A stretch of 64,000 nucleotides of DNA from Porticoccus sp964395715 (GTDB lineage Bacteria > Pseudomonadota > Gammaproteobacteria > Pseudomonadales > Porticoccaceae), in NCBI GenBank assembly GCA_964395715.1, contig CAYNAU010000001.1, positions 248,001 to 312,000 of the forward strand, read 5' to 3'. This document shows positions 9,685 to 17,804 of the stretch, piece by piece; position 1 is the stretch's first letter; each line of letters opens with the position of its first letter. Made by a program: the position numbers and the translations under genes. Under the pieces are notes generated by a model, which was not told the origin of the DNA, did not search any database, and saw only the letters and a program-made list of their open reading frames with translations.

Positions 9685-11139
9685 TCAGGAAGCAGGCCGA
9701 TAAACCGCCACATTCTGGAACCCCTGCTCAAGCAGCAGTTCGGCATGCAGGCGGCTCATGACGCCTTTTTCACAGTAAAGCAGGTAATTGCTGGACTGCT
9801 CAAGGCGTTGAAACCTGGTTTGCAGTGTAAAGAAAGGTAATGCCTGAACGGTCGCACCCTGAATGGACAGCGGACGCAACTCCACTTCATCCGGGTGACG
9901 AATGTCCAGTATCGTGGCACCTGGTTGGGGCGATTGAAAAATCTCCACTTCTACAGCAGGTGAAACTGCTTCCATGACTTCATCAATATTTTGTACCCGG
10001 CTGCTGGCAACAGCCTGCTCAAGTACGGAAAAATCGAAGTTAGCCTCTTCTGCCTCAACCTTGTCTTCCCGTGCCCGTGTCGTTGGCTTCACCGAAATCA
10101 CACCGCAATATTCCGGCATACTGGCAGCAAATTCCTCGGTGCCTATGGCTCTGGCAATATTGATGATGTCGTTTTTATCCGATGTAATCAGTGGTCGCAG
10201 CACCAGGGTTTTGGTTACCGAATCAATCACAGCCAGATTGGCCAGCGTCTGACTGGAAACCTGTGCAACGCTCTCACCTGTGACCAGTGCCTGCACCCCC
10301 ATTTCCTCCGCGACCTGAGTCGCCGCCCGCAGCATCATGCGTTTCAACACGACACCCATTTCCGAGTTGCGAACCTTGCTCAGGATCTCCCCGACCACGC
10401 CGTCAAAGGGCACCGTAATAAAACGCACCCGATGGGAGCTACCAAACTTGCTCCAGAGATAGAAGGCCACTTCCTTGACACCCACCTCATGGGCACGGCC
10501 ACCGAGATTGAAAAACAGGTAGTGGGTGCGCAAGCCACGCTTGGTCGCCAGGTAGCTGGAAACGGTTGAATCAAATCCACCGGAGATCAATGAAATCACC
10601 GTATCCTGTGAGCCCAACGGGAACCCCCCCAACCCCTGGGTGGTTTCCTCAATCACAAATAGCTCCTGCTGCTTGATTTCCAGGCGCACAGTAATATCCG
10701 GCTGCTTGAGATTGACCCCCGTAGCCTCAGACTGGTGCAACAGACCACCACCCACAATGCGTTCAACGTCTCCGGAGCTGAATTCGTGCTTACCGCTGCG
10801 TTTTACACGTAGCACGAAGGTCTTGCCCGCCAGCTTTTCTTTCCAAACCGCCAGAGTGTTTTCAAGAATGTCATCAAAACTACCGAGGGGAAAATGCTGC
10901 ACACGGGAAAAATTGCCAATACCCGGGGTTCGTGCCAACAGATCTGCTACTCTAGCTGTGGATTCGCCATCCTCAGGACCGATGACCTGCAGCTTCTCCC
11001 AATCCTGCTCAACCTGAATCACCGGATCAATGACCCGCAACATCTTGCGCAGATTTTCTCGTAACTGCCGGGTCATTCGTTTGCGAACGGGGGGACTTTT
11101 GATGATGATTTCAGGGAACAGCTTGATGACAAAGTGCAT
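9685..11139 (-). CDS. thiI: tRNA 4-thiouridine synthase ThiI with C-terminal rhodanese domain
   Basis: A 484-residue enzyme that adenylates U8 of tRNA and inserts sulfur to make 4-thiouridine; it also donates sulfur for the thiazole of thiamine. Order: ferredoxin-like and THUMP domains (about 1-165), PP-loop ATPase domain with SGGFDS at 186-191, a linker, then a rhodanese domain (about 400-484). Cys456 in LLYCEKGVMSR carries the persulfide, and Cys345 in PEYCGV is the disulfide partner. Both match the long, enterobacterial form; many other ThiI proteins lack the rhodanese domain. It is divergent from glnA across a 359-base gap. Confidence 0.96.
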   Translation of the reverse strand: MHFVIKLFPEIIIKSPPVRKRMTRQLRENLRKMLRVIDPVIQVEQDWEKLQVIGPEDGESTARVADLLARTPGIGNFSRVQHFPLGSFDDILENTLAVWKEKLAGKTFVLRVKRSGKHEFSSGDVERIVGGGLLHQSEATGVNLKQPDITVRLEIKQQELFVIEETTQGLGGFPLGSQDTVISLISGGFDSTVSSYLATKRGLRTHYLFFNLGGRAHEVGVKEVAFYLWSKFGSSHRVRFITVPFDGVVGEILSKVRNSEMGVVLKRMMLRAATQVAEEMGVQALVTGESVAQVSSQTLANLAVIDSVTKTLVLRPLITSDKNDIINIARAIGTEEFAASMPEYCGVISVKPTTRAREDKVEAEEANFDFSVLEQAVASSRVQNIDEVMEAVSPAVEVEIFQSPQPGATILDIRHPDEVELRPLSIQGATVQALPFFTLQTRFQRLEQSSNYLLYCEKGVMSRLHAELLLEQGFQNVAVYRPAS

Positions 11140-11274
11140 GGCGGAAGGTATTCACTGCGTGTAAGTGTTTGGGCGGCAGATTATATTACAAAATGAGCGC
11201 TATTCGGCTTATGATGGGAAACAGCACCATAGTGCGCGCCAGGCGCACCAAATATGATCTTTCAGCCTTATTTG

Positions 11275-11291
11275 TGCATTATTATGGTGCA
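11275..11291 (+). promoter_or_regulatory. NtrC binding site upstream of glnA
   Basis: TGCATTATTATGGTGCA fits the NtrC enhancer consensus TGCACCA-N3-TGGTGCA, with a perfect right half and two mismatches (CC to TT) in the left. Its centre is about 95 and 120 bases upstream of the predicted starts of the two sigma-54 promoters, a usual enhancer distance. GCACCA half-sites occur at 11223-11228 and 11245-11250, so the region may hold additional weaker sites. Confidence 0.8.
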
Positions 11292-11352
11292 TAACAATGC
11301 AAATTATACGGCGCACTACCTGTAACCTATTGATTTAATTGGTGGCTGCCAA

Positions 11353-11367
11353 TGGCACAACTTTTGC
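11353..11367 (+). promoter_or_regulatory. Sigma-54 promoter 1 of glnA
   Basis: TGGCAC-AACTT-TTGC, an exact match to the -24/-12 consensus TGGCAC-N5-TTGC. Transcription should start near 11379, leaving a leader of about 120 bases before glnA. Confidence 0.9.
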
Positions 11368-11374
11368 TTCAATT

Positions 11375-11389
11375 TGGCACACTGATTGC
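11375..11389 (+). promoter_or_regulatory. Sigma-54 promoter 2 of glnA
   Basis: TGGCAC-ACTGA-TTGC, a second exact -24/-12 match placed 22 bases (about two helical turns) after the first. Transcription should start near 11401. Both promoters face glnA and would use the same upstream NtrC site. Confidence 0.88.
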
Positions 11390-11498
11390 TAAATCACAAA
11401 TTGAGCTGTGGCAACAATCAATTTAACTATTTTGTATCATCGCGGTCCCGTCACTTCGGCACCCGGTTCAATCTGGATATCCATAACTGGAGGAGCTA

Positions 11499-12905
11499 AT
11501 GTCCAATAAAACCCTCACCCTGATTAAAGAAAGCGAAGCCCAATGGGTAGATCTGCGCTTTACCGACACCAAAGGTAAAGAACAGCACGTCACCATCCCT
11601 GTGAGCGCTGTTGACGAAGAGTTCTTTGAGGTCGGCCAAATGTTCGATGGCTCCTCTATCGCCGGCTGGAAAGGTATTAACGAGTCCGACATGGTTCTGA
11701 TGCCGGATGACAGCACCTCCGTGCTGGACCCCTTTTCTGATGCAGTCACCGTCATTCTGCGCTGCGACATCCTCGAGCCGTCAACCATGACAGGCTATGA
11801 ACGCGACCCCCGCTCCGTGGCTAAGCGTGCTGAGGAATACCTGAAATCTACAGGCCTGGGCGACACCGCTTTCTTCGGAAACGAGCCTGAATTCTTCATC
11901 TTTGACGACATCAAATGGGGCTCCGACATGAGCGGCAGCTTCGTGAAGATCAGCTCTGAGGAAGCAGCCTGGTCTACCGGTGAAACCTATGCCGAAGGCA
12001 ATATGGGACACCGTCCTCGCGTAAAAGGTGGTTACTTCCCGGTACCGCCAATTGACTCCCTTCACGACATTCGTGCTGCGATGTGTGAGGCCATGGCTCA
12101 AATGGGCCTTGATATTGAAGTACACCATCACGAAGTAGCCACTGCTGGCCAGTGTGAAATCGGTATTAAATTCAACACCCTGGTGAAAAAAGCCGACGAT
12201 ACGCAGATCCTGAAGTACTGCGTACACAATGTGGCCCACGCCTATGGCAAAACTGCCACCTTTATGCCCAAGCCTATCGTTGGCGATAACGGCTCCGGTA
12301 TGCACGTGCACCAGTCTTTCTGGAAAGATGGGGCCAACGCCTTTGCCGGGGATGCCTATGCAGGCCTGAGCGAAACGGCTCTTTACTACATCGGCGGTAT
12401 CATCAAGCACGCCAAGTCGCTGAATGCCTTCACCAACCCTGGCACCAACTCCTACAAGCGTCTGATCCCCGGTTTTGAAGCACCGGTTATGCTGGCCTAC
12501 TCTGCCCGCAACCGCTCTGCATCCATTCGTATTCCTTACGTTGCTTCTCCTAAAGGCAAGCGTATTGAAGCCCGCTTCCCAGACCCTATTGCCAACCCTT
12601 ACCTGGCCTTCGCAGCCATGTTGATGGCTGGCCTGGACGGTGTGATCAACAAGATTCACCCCGGTGATGCTGCAGACAAAGACCTTTACGACCTGCCTCC
12701 GGAAGAAGCTGCGGCCATCCCGCAAGTCTGCGGCAGCCTGCGTGAAGCGCTGGCTTCCCTGGATGCAGACCGCGAGTACCTGACTCAGGGCGGCGTCTTC
12801 ACTGATGACATGATCGATGCCTATATCGAACTGAAAATGGCTGACGTTTACCGTGTTGAGCACACCACTCACCCGCTTGAGTTCGATTTGTACTACTCAG
12901 TGTAA
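11499..12905 (+). CDS. glnA: Glutamine synthetase type I (GlnA)
   Basis: A 468-residue dodecameric glutamine synthetase, the main ammonia-assimilating enzyme. Motifs include MFDGSSIAGWKGI, NEPEFFIFD, HHHEVATAGQCEIG, NGSGMHVHQS and NRSASIRIPY. Tyr397 in DKDLYDLPPEE is the adenylylation site used by GlnE, so activity should be covalently regulated. It has a GGAG ribosome site just before the ATG. Upstream are an NtrC box and two exact sigma-54 promoters, downstream a strong terminator, so it is likely a single-gene unit with read-through control of ntrBC excluded. Confidence 0.98.
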   Translation: MSNKTLTLIKESEAQWVDLRFTDTKGKEQHVTIPVSAVDEEFFEVGQMFDGSSIAGWKGINESDMVLMPDDSTSVLDPFSDAVTVILRCDILEPSTMTGYERDPRSVAKRAEEYLKSTGLGDTAFFGNEPEFFIFDDIKWGSDMSGSFVKISSEEAAWSTGETYAEGNMGHRPRVKGGYFPVPPIDSLHDIRAAMCEAMAQMGLDIEVHHHEVATAGQCEIGIKFNTLVKKADDTQILKYCVHNVAHAYGKTATFMPKPIVGDNGSGMHVHQSFWKDGANAFAGDAYAGLSETALYYIGGIIKHAKSLNAFTNPGTNSYKRLIPGFEAPVMLAYSARNRSASIRIPYVASPKGKRIEARFPDPIANPYLAFAAMLMAGLDGVINKIHPGDAADKDLYDLPPEEAAAIPQVCGSLREALASLDADREYLTQGGVFTDDMIDAYIELKMADVYRVEHTTHPLEFDLYYSV

Positions 12906-12961
12906 ATTGCTCATCACCCCTGACTTGGCGACCTGAAGTTAGCGGTCTCCAAGACACCCAG

Positions 12962-12997
12962 AAAAAGCCCGCTATTTTTTTGAATAGCGGGCTTTTT
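12962..12997 (+). terminator. Rho-independent terminator of glnA
   Basis: Inverted repeat with 15-base arms (AAAAAGCCCGCTATT and complement) and a 6-base loop, ending in a T run, 56 bases after the glnA stop. Confidence 0.93.
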
Positions 12998-13051
12998 CTT
13001 GTGTCAAAGGAAGGCTAGTCTTAGAAGACTCAACAAGGAGAATTGTTACAG

Positions 13052-13642
13052 ATGAGTGGATACTGTCGTTTAATTGCCCTTGCCCTGGTGTGTGCAGCCT
13101 CTCTGCCCGCCATGGCCGAGGTCTACAAAACTGTCGACGAAGACGGTAATGTCACGTACACCGACAACCCTGCGGCCAAAGAAGGCAAGGTGGAGGCAGT
13201 TAAATTACCGGCCGTCAATACCCAACCCGCGCTAAAGACAACCACGGACAAAACCAAAAAATCTGAAGCCAGCAGCGGCTACAAGGAAGTCAGCATTCTG
13301 TCCCCGGCCCAGGATGCCACTATCCCCCCGGGTCAGCTCAACGTTGTCGTACAGGTCTTTATGGAGCCGGCACTGCAGCCCGGCCACTTGATTCAGCTCC
13401 TACACAATGGACAGCCTTACGGCGACGCCGCCTATGCTACATCTTTCTCCATCGACCAGCTGATTCGGGGTGAGCACAACGTGCAAGCTCAGGTTATCGA
13501 CGAAAAAGGCAACACCGTTGCCAGTTCAGGCAGTGTAACGTTCTACGTAAAAAGAGCCTCCCCCCTGAATAGGGAAGCCATTCAGACTCAAAAAACGGAC
13601 AGGGCTAAAAGAGTTCAACAGGCCACGCAAGGGTCCAATTAG
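13052..13642 (+). CDS. Exported DUF4124-domain protein
   Basis: A 196-residue secreted protein of unknown function. A signal peptide (about residues 1-22, ending AMA) is followed by a DUF4124 segment, EVYKTVDEDGNVTYTDNPAAKEGKVEAV, then a second region resembling an immunoglobulin-like fold (about 80-170). This gene commonly sits between glnA and ntrB in gammaproteobacteria. I chose the ATG at 13052; a TTG at 13043 is closer than usual to the AAGGAG site (13034-13039). An NtrC box and sigma-54 promoter start after it, so it is not required for ntrBC transcription. Confidence 0.8.
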   Translation: MSGYCRLIALALVCAASLPAMAEVYKTVDEDGNVTYTDNPAAKEGKVEAVKLPAVNTQPALKTTTDKTKKSEASSGYKEVSILSPAQDATIPPGQLNVVVQVFMEPALQPGHLIQLLHNGQPYGDAAYATSFSIDQLIRGEHNVQAQVIDEKGNTVASSGSVTFYVKRASPLNREAIQTQKTDRAKRVQQATQGSN

Positions 13643-13680
13643 TTTCTGTTCGATTTTCAAAAATCTCCAAAGGGCATGAC

Positions 13681-13695
13681 GCACCATTATGGTGC
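13681..13695 (+). promoter_or_regulatory. Perfect NtrC binding site upstream of ntrBC
   Basis: GCACCATTATGGTGC is a perfect GCACCA-N3-TGGTGC palindrome, the NtrC enhancer consensus. A further half-site (TGCACCA at 13693) overlaps its right edge. The centre is about 95 bases before the start expected from the sigma-54 promoter at 13757-13771. Confidence 0.87.
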
Positions 13696-13756
13696 ACCAT
13701 GCTACACTTACAGCAGTTAAACATCCTGTTTACAGGGGGTTAACGCACTCCAGAAT

Positions 13757-13771
13757 TGGCCCGCAATTTGC
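13757..13771 (+). promoter_or_regulatory. Sigma-54 promoter of ntrBC
   Basis: TGGCCC-GCAAT-TTGC matches the -24/-12 consensus TGGCAC-N5-TTGC with one mismatch and the required GG-N10-GC spacing. Start expected near 13783, about 70 bases before ntrB. Together with the NtrC box it predicts positive autoregulation. Confidence 0.78.
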
Positions 13772-13850
13772 TATGACTTAATAAACAACTGAACCATAAA
13801 AGGGCGGCAGCTTTTTCAGGGCACCGTAAGCCAACGATAAATTGATTCGA

Positions 13851-14918
13851 ATGACCGACGAGCAGCTCCACCACTTACTTCTGGACAACCTGAGCACTGC
13901 TGTCCTGTTACTCAATGACAGTATGGAAATCTGTTATCTGAATCCCTCGGCGGAAAACCTGCTCGCCGTCAGCGCCATGCGCCTGTGTGGCAACTCAGTC
14001 AGCACCCTGTTCACCGAAACTGATTCTCCCATACCTTCACTGAGGGAAGCATTGGAGTCAAATCACCCGTTTACCCAGCGTCAAACCACCATGGTTTTGC
14101 CAGACCAGTCACACATCACTGTGGATTTTACCGCCACACCGCTGCAGACCACGGTTGCCCGTATGCTGGTCATCGAAATGCAGCCGATGGATAGACTGAT
14201 GCGCATCAACCGCGAAGAAGCGTTGATTACCACTCACGATACCACCCGCAACCTGGTGCGCGGGCTTGCCCATGAAATCAAAAATCCTCTGGGTGGAATC
14301 CGGGGGGCAGCGCAGTTGCTGTCGGAAGACCTGGGTGATGAACCGGAACTGAGGGAGTACACGGATATCATTTCAGCGGAAACGGATCGGCTGTGCAGCC
14401 TGGTTGACCGCCTGCTGGGGCCCACCACCATGCCCAAATTTGTGCCAGTGAATATCCACGAAGTACTGGAACATGTGGCAGCACTGGCAGAAGCCGAAAC
14501 CCGTGGCGCCATAGTCATCAAGCGCAGTTATGACCCAAGCATTCCTGAGATCAGTGGTGACCGTGGACAACTGGTCCAGGCTATCCTGAATATTGTACGC
14601 AACTCCATTCAGGCACTGCGCAACAGCCGGCAGAAACGTCCCACCATCAAACTGACGACTAAAATCCAGCGTCATTTCACCATTGGCAAGGTACATCACA
14701 AGGTGATCTGTCGCATCGACATTATTGATAACGGTCCGGGTATTCCTGAAGAGCTGATAGACCGAATATTTTTTCCCATGATCAGTGGCCGAGCTGAAGG
14801 CAGCGGATTGGGCCTACCCATAGCCCAGTCTGCCATCAACCTTCACCACGGCCTGATTGAGTGTGATAACGGGAAAGGAGAAACCCGTTTTACCATCTAT
14901 TTACCTTTGGATATTTAA
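13851..14918 (+). CDS. glnL: Nitrogen regulation sensor histidine kinase NtrB (GlnL)
   Basis: A 355-residue cytoplasmic kinase/phosphatase that phosphorylates NtrC when nitrogen is short and dephosphorylates it with PII. Order: an N-terminal PAS domain (about 5-115), dimerisation/phosphoacceptor helix with GLAHEIKNPLGG (His141), then the ATPase domain with N box NIVRNSIQAL, DNGPGIPEEL and GSGLGLPIAQS. No membrane segment. I took the ATG at 13851; a TTG nine bases upstream is unlikely. ntrC starts 4 bases after its stop. Confidence 0.96.
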   Translation: MTDEQLHHLLLDNLSTAVLLLNDSMEICYLNPSAENLLAVSAMRLCGNSVSTLFTETDSPIPSLREALESNHPFTQRQTTMVLPDQSHITVDFTATPLQTTVARMLVIEMQPMDRLMRINREEALITTHDTTRNLVRGLAHEIKNPLGGIRGAAQLLSEDLGDEPELREYTDIISAETDRLCSLVDRLLGPTTMPKFVPVNIHEVLEHVAALAEAETRGAIVIKRSYDPSIPEISGDRGQLVQAILNIVRNSIQALRNSRQKRPTIKLTTKIQRHFTIGKVHHKVICRIDIIDNGPGIPEELIDRIFFPMISGRAEGSGLGLPIAQSAINLHHGLIECDNGKGETRFTIYLPLDI

Positions 14919-14922
14919 AACC

Positions 14923-16335
14923 ATGGAAAAGCGCAAAGTCTGGATAGTTGATGATGACCGTTCCATACGCTGGGTGATGGAAAAAGCGCTTAGCCGTGCT
15001 GACATGACTGTCACCAGCTTTGAGGATCCGCACGACCTGCTGGCCAAGCTGGACAAATCAAAGCCGGACACCATCATCAGTGATATACGCATGCCCGGCA
15101 TTGACGGGTTACAGCTGTTACAGAAAATCCACATTTCCAACCCGTCACTGCCAGTCATTATCACCACTGCACACTCGGATCTGGATAGTGCCGTTGCCGC
15201 CTACCAGGGCGGTGCCTTTGAGTACCTGCCTAAACCCTTTGACCTGGAAGAACTGATTGCTGTCACCCAGAGGGCCATCAACTTTGCCGGCGAACAGGGG
15301 CAGGAAAAAGAACCCAGGGACGAGGAAGTCAGCGGCGAAATTATTGGTGAAGCTCCGGCCATGCAGGAAGTTTTCCGCGCCATTGGTCGCCTGTCTCACT
15401 CCAACATCACGGTATTGATTAACGGCGAATCCGGAACTGGTAAGGAACTGGTCGCCAAAGCACTGCACGATCACAGCCCGCGTAGAAACAACCGTTTTGT
15501 TGCCCTGAATATGGCCGCCATTCCTCATGACTTGATTGAGTCAGAACTGTTTGGACATGAAAAGGGGGCCTTTACCGGCGCTACCCAACGCCGCGAAGGT
15601 CGCTTCCAGCAGGCTGATGGTGGCACCCTGTTCCTGGATGAAATCGGCGACATGCCACCAGAGGCCCAGACCCGCTTGCTACGGGTTCTGGCCAACGGAG
15701 AATTTTATCTGGTGGGCGGGCACACACCGGTAAAAGTCGACGTCCGCATTATCGCCGCGACCCATCAGAATCTGGAAGAACTGGTGGAGCAAAACCGTTT
15801 TCGGGAAGACCTGTTCCACCGCCTCAATGTGATTCGCATTCACCTGCCAACGCTGGCAGACCGGCGGGAAGACATTCCGAAGTTGATGCAGCACTTTTTC
15901 CAGCATGCAGCCAAGGAGTTGGAAACGGAACCCAAAACACTTTCTCCCGAGGCTGAGCAGTACCTCAGCATGCTGCCCTGGCCAGGCAATGTGCGCCAAC
16001 TGGAAAATATTTGCCGCTGGTTAACCGTCATGGCCTCTGGCCGGGAAGTGCATATAGAAGACCTTCCCCCGGAACTGCGAGACAGCCCGGTGGAGAAAAA
16101 CAATATTGCGGGAAGCTGGGAGCAGCAACTGCGCACCTGGGCCAACAACGAACTTAGTGCTGGGCACCATGACATACTGGCCTCAGCAGTCCCTACCTTT
16201 GAGAGAGCGCTGATTGAAACCGCACTAAATCACACCCATGGTCGCAAGCGAGATGCAGCAGAATTACTGGGCTGGGGTAGAAATACCCTCACCAGGAAGC
16301 TCAAAGAGCTGGGAATGAGTGACGACGATCTCTGA
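14923..16335 (+). CDS. glnG: Nitrogen regulation response regulator NtrC (GlnG)
   Basis: A 470-residue sigma-54 activator. Receiver domain (1-120) with phosphoacceptor Asp54 in ISDIRMPG; AAA+ domain (about 140-370) with Walker A GESGTGKE, sigma-54 contact loop GAFTGA, and Walker B GGTLFLDEIGD; C-terminal Fis-type HTH (about 425-465) with NHTHGRKRDAAELLGWGRNTL. The ATG at 14923 starts right after the ntrB stop and gives the normal length; upstream in-frame starts lie inside ntrB. It should act at the sites before glnA and its own operon. Confidence 0.97.
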   Translation: MEKRKVWIVDDDRSIRWVMEKALSRADMTVTSFEDPHDLLAKLDKSKPDTIISDIRMPGIDGLQLLQKIHISNPSLPVIITTAHSDLDSAVAAYQGGAFEYLPKPFDLEELIAVTQRAINFAGEQGQEKEPRDEEVSGEIIGEAPAMQEVFRAIGRLSHSNITVLINGESGTGKELVAKALHDHSPRRNNRFVALNMAAIPHDLIESELFGHEKGAFTGATQRREGRFQQADGGTLFLDEIGDMPPEAQTRLLRVLANGEFYLVGGHTPVKVDVRIIAATHQNLEELVEQNRFREDLFHRLNVIRIHLPTLADRREDIPKLMQHFFQHAAKELETEPKTLSPEAEQYLSMLPWPGNVRQLENICRWLTVMASGREVHIEDLPPELRDSPVEKNNIAGSWEQQLRTWANNELSAGHHDILASAVPTFERALIETALNHTHGRKRDAAELLGWGRNTLTRKLKELGMSDDDL

Positions 16336-16348
16336 GAATACCCGGACA

Positions 16349-16377
16349 GGTTTGGCGCAGTCGGTCTGCGCCAAACC
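16349..16377. terminator. Hairpin between convergent ntrC and secB
   Basis: A 29-base inverted repeat with 12-base arms (GGTTTGGCGCAG and complement) and a TCGGT loop. It lies 13 bases after the ntrC stop and before the secB stop. The T run is poor on both sides, so it may need Rho or only protect ends. Confidence 0.65.
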
Positions 16378-16389
16378 TATTCATCACGA

Positions 16390-16896
16390 TTAGTGAGCGG
16401 TTTCTGACTCGGAAGCCTGCTCGTCCTGCTTGGCTTTCCTTTCTGCCAGAGCCTGTGCAAACAGTGCTTCGAAATTCACGGGTGGCAACATCAGTGCCGG
16501 GAATGTCCCTTTGACCACCACATTATCCACAACCTCTCTGGCATAGGGGTACAGGGTCGCGGGACAAAGTACGTTCAGGACCTGCGCCATCTGCGCCTTT
16601 TCCAGTCCTTTTACCATGAAGATTCCGGCCTGATGGACCTCAATCAGGAAGACCACATCGTCTTTATCTTTCACCGTGAGTGTCAGTGTCATCACTACTT
16701 CAAAATGGGTTTCGTCCAACTGCTCAATTTTGGTGGACAATTCCTGACCGATTTGCGGTTTCACTTCACGCTGGAAAGCTTCCACACCCATTGGCGTCTC
16801 AAAGGATAGATCCTTGAGGTAAATACGCTGCATGGCAAAATGATTATCTGCCCTCCCCTCTTTGGCGACAGCGTTCTCGGTATTTTCTTCAGTCAT
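16390..16896 (-). CDS. secB: Protein-export chaperone SecB
   Basis: A 168-residue tetrameric cytosolic chaperone that keeps preproteins unfolded and hands them to SecA. Family features: FAMQRIYLKDLSFETPMGVEAF near the N-terminus, the acidic beta-strand stretch, and LCPATLYPYAREVVDN and LPPVNFEALF towards the C-terminus. Last gene of a rhodanese-grxC-secB set, an arrangement common in gammaproteobacteria. Confidence 0.97.
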   Translation of the reverse strand: MTEENTENAVAKEGRADNHFAMQRIYLKDLSFETPMGVEAFQREVKPQIGQELSTKIEQLDETHFEVVMTLTLTVKDKDDVVFLIEVHQAGIFMVKGLEKAQMAQVLNVLCPATLYPYAREVVDNVVVKGTFPALMLPPVNFEALFAQALAERKAKQDEQASESETAH

Positions 16897-16971
16897 GGAT
16901 TCACCTTCGTTACATCATCACTTGTTTGATAGTTAATAGCTCAAACTTTAATCTGGCCAGCCGCCGGGATT

Positions 16972-17232
16972 TCAACCCTGGCTGGCAATCATTCGATCAA
17001 GTTCACCCTGTTGTTCCAGACGGCGCAGATCATCGTATCCACCAACGTGCGCATCACCCACCCAGATTTGTGGAACGGTGTGGCGGCCGCTCATCACCAC
17101 CAGTTCACGGCGCTTGGCCGGATCACCGTCAACGGAAACCTCATCGAAAGAGAGGCCTTTATTGGCGAGCAGATTTTTGGCGGCCACACAGTAGCCACAG
17201 GTACGCGTGGTATAGATCCTGACCTGAAGCAT
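16972..17232 (-). CDS. grxC: Glutaredoxin 3 (GrxC)
   Basis: An 86-residue dithiol glutaredoxin. The active site is CGYC (Cys12, Cys15; the usual sequence is CPYC), with a TVPQ cis-proline motif near residue 53 and GGYDDL binding the glutathione moiety. It reduces disulfides with glutathione. The ATG directly follows the TAA of the upstream rhodanese gene with no gap, so translation is coupled. Confidence 0.94.
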   Translation of the reverse strand: MLQVRIYTTRTCGYCVAAKNLLANKGLSFDEVSVDGDPAKRRELVVMSGRHTVPQIWVGDAHVGGYDDLRRLEQQGELDRMIASQG

Positions 17233-17643
17233 TTAGCTTTTGATCACCGGCAGGTTCTGGTTCTGCCATTCCATCATGCCACCCGTGAGCCGGAATACCT
17301 TGAACTCCTGTTGCTGCAACTGCCGCCCCACGGCCCCGGCCTGCTGACCAACCTTGTCGGCGATGATAATGAATTTTTCGCGATAACTTTCCAGTTCACT
17401 CATCTTGTCCTTCAGCTTCGCATGGGGAATATTCACAGCACCCGCAATATGGCCCGCCTTGAATTCCTTGCTGTCGCGCACATCGAGCAGAATAGCTTCC
17501 TCGGCATTTAACATGCGGGTCACTGCATGTACCGAGATGGGTCTGCCACTCTTGATTCGCTCATTGATGGCAAACAGGTAAATCAGCACCATAAATACGC
17601 TGACCAGTACCCACTGCTCACTGATAAAAACAAAAAAATCCAC
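17233..17643 (-). CDS. Membrane-anchored rhodanese-like protein lacking the active-site cysteine
   Basis: A 136-residue protein with one N-terminal membrane helix (about 5-26) and a rhodanese fold (about 35-135). LLDVRDSKEFKAGHIAGAVNIPH is the conserved CH2A region, and GGMMEWQNQNLPV is the C-terminus. In the active loop the expected cysteine is Asp96 (IIIADKVGQQ), so sulfur transfer is unlikely. I propose a GTG start at 17643 with AGAGG eight bases before it. Upstream codons of the longer frame do not resemble the family. First gene of the rhodanese-grxC-secB unit, divergent from gpmI. Confidence 0.8.
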   Translation of the reverse strand: MDFFVFISEQWVLVSVFMVLIYLFAINERIKSGRPISVHAVTRMLNAEEAILLDVRDSKEFKAGHIAGAVNIPHAKLKDKMSELESYREKFIIIADKVGQQAGAVGRQLQQQEFKVFRLTGGMMEWQNQNLPVIKS

Positions 17644-17804
17644 TATCAACAGCCTCTTGGAAGTTCCGGCTGGACCACCCGGTCCAACAAAGCCGCAAAA
17701 GTATACACACCGCATACTGCTCAAGGAACCACCAATGGCACTGAATACGCTTTGCGGGTAAGATTCGCGGATCATTCACCCCAGAACACCACCCCATTGG
17801 AATC

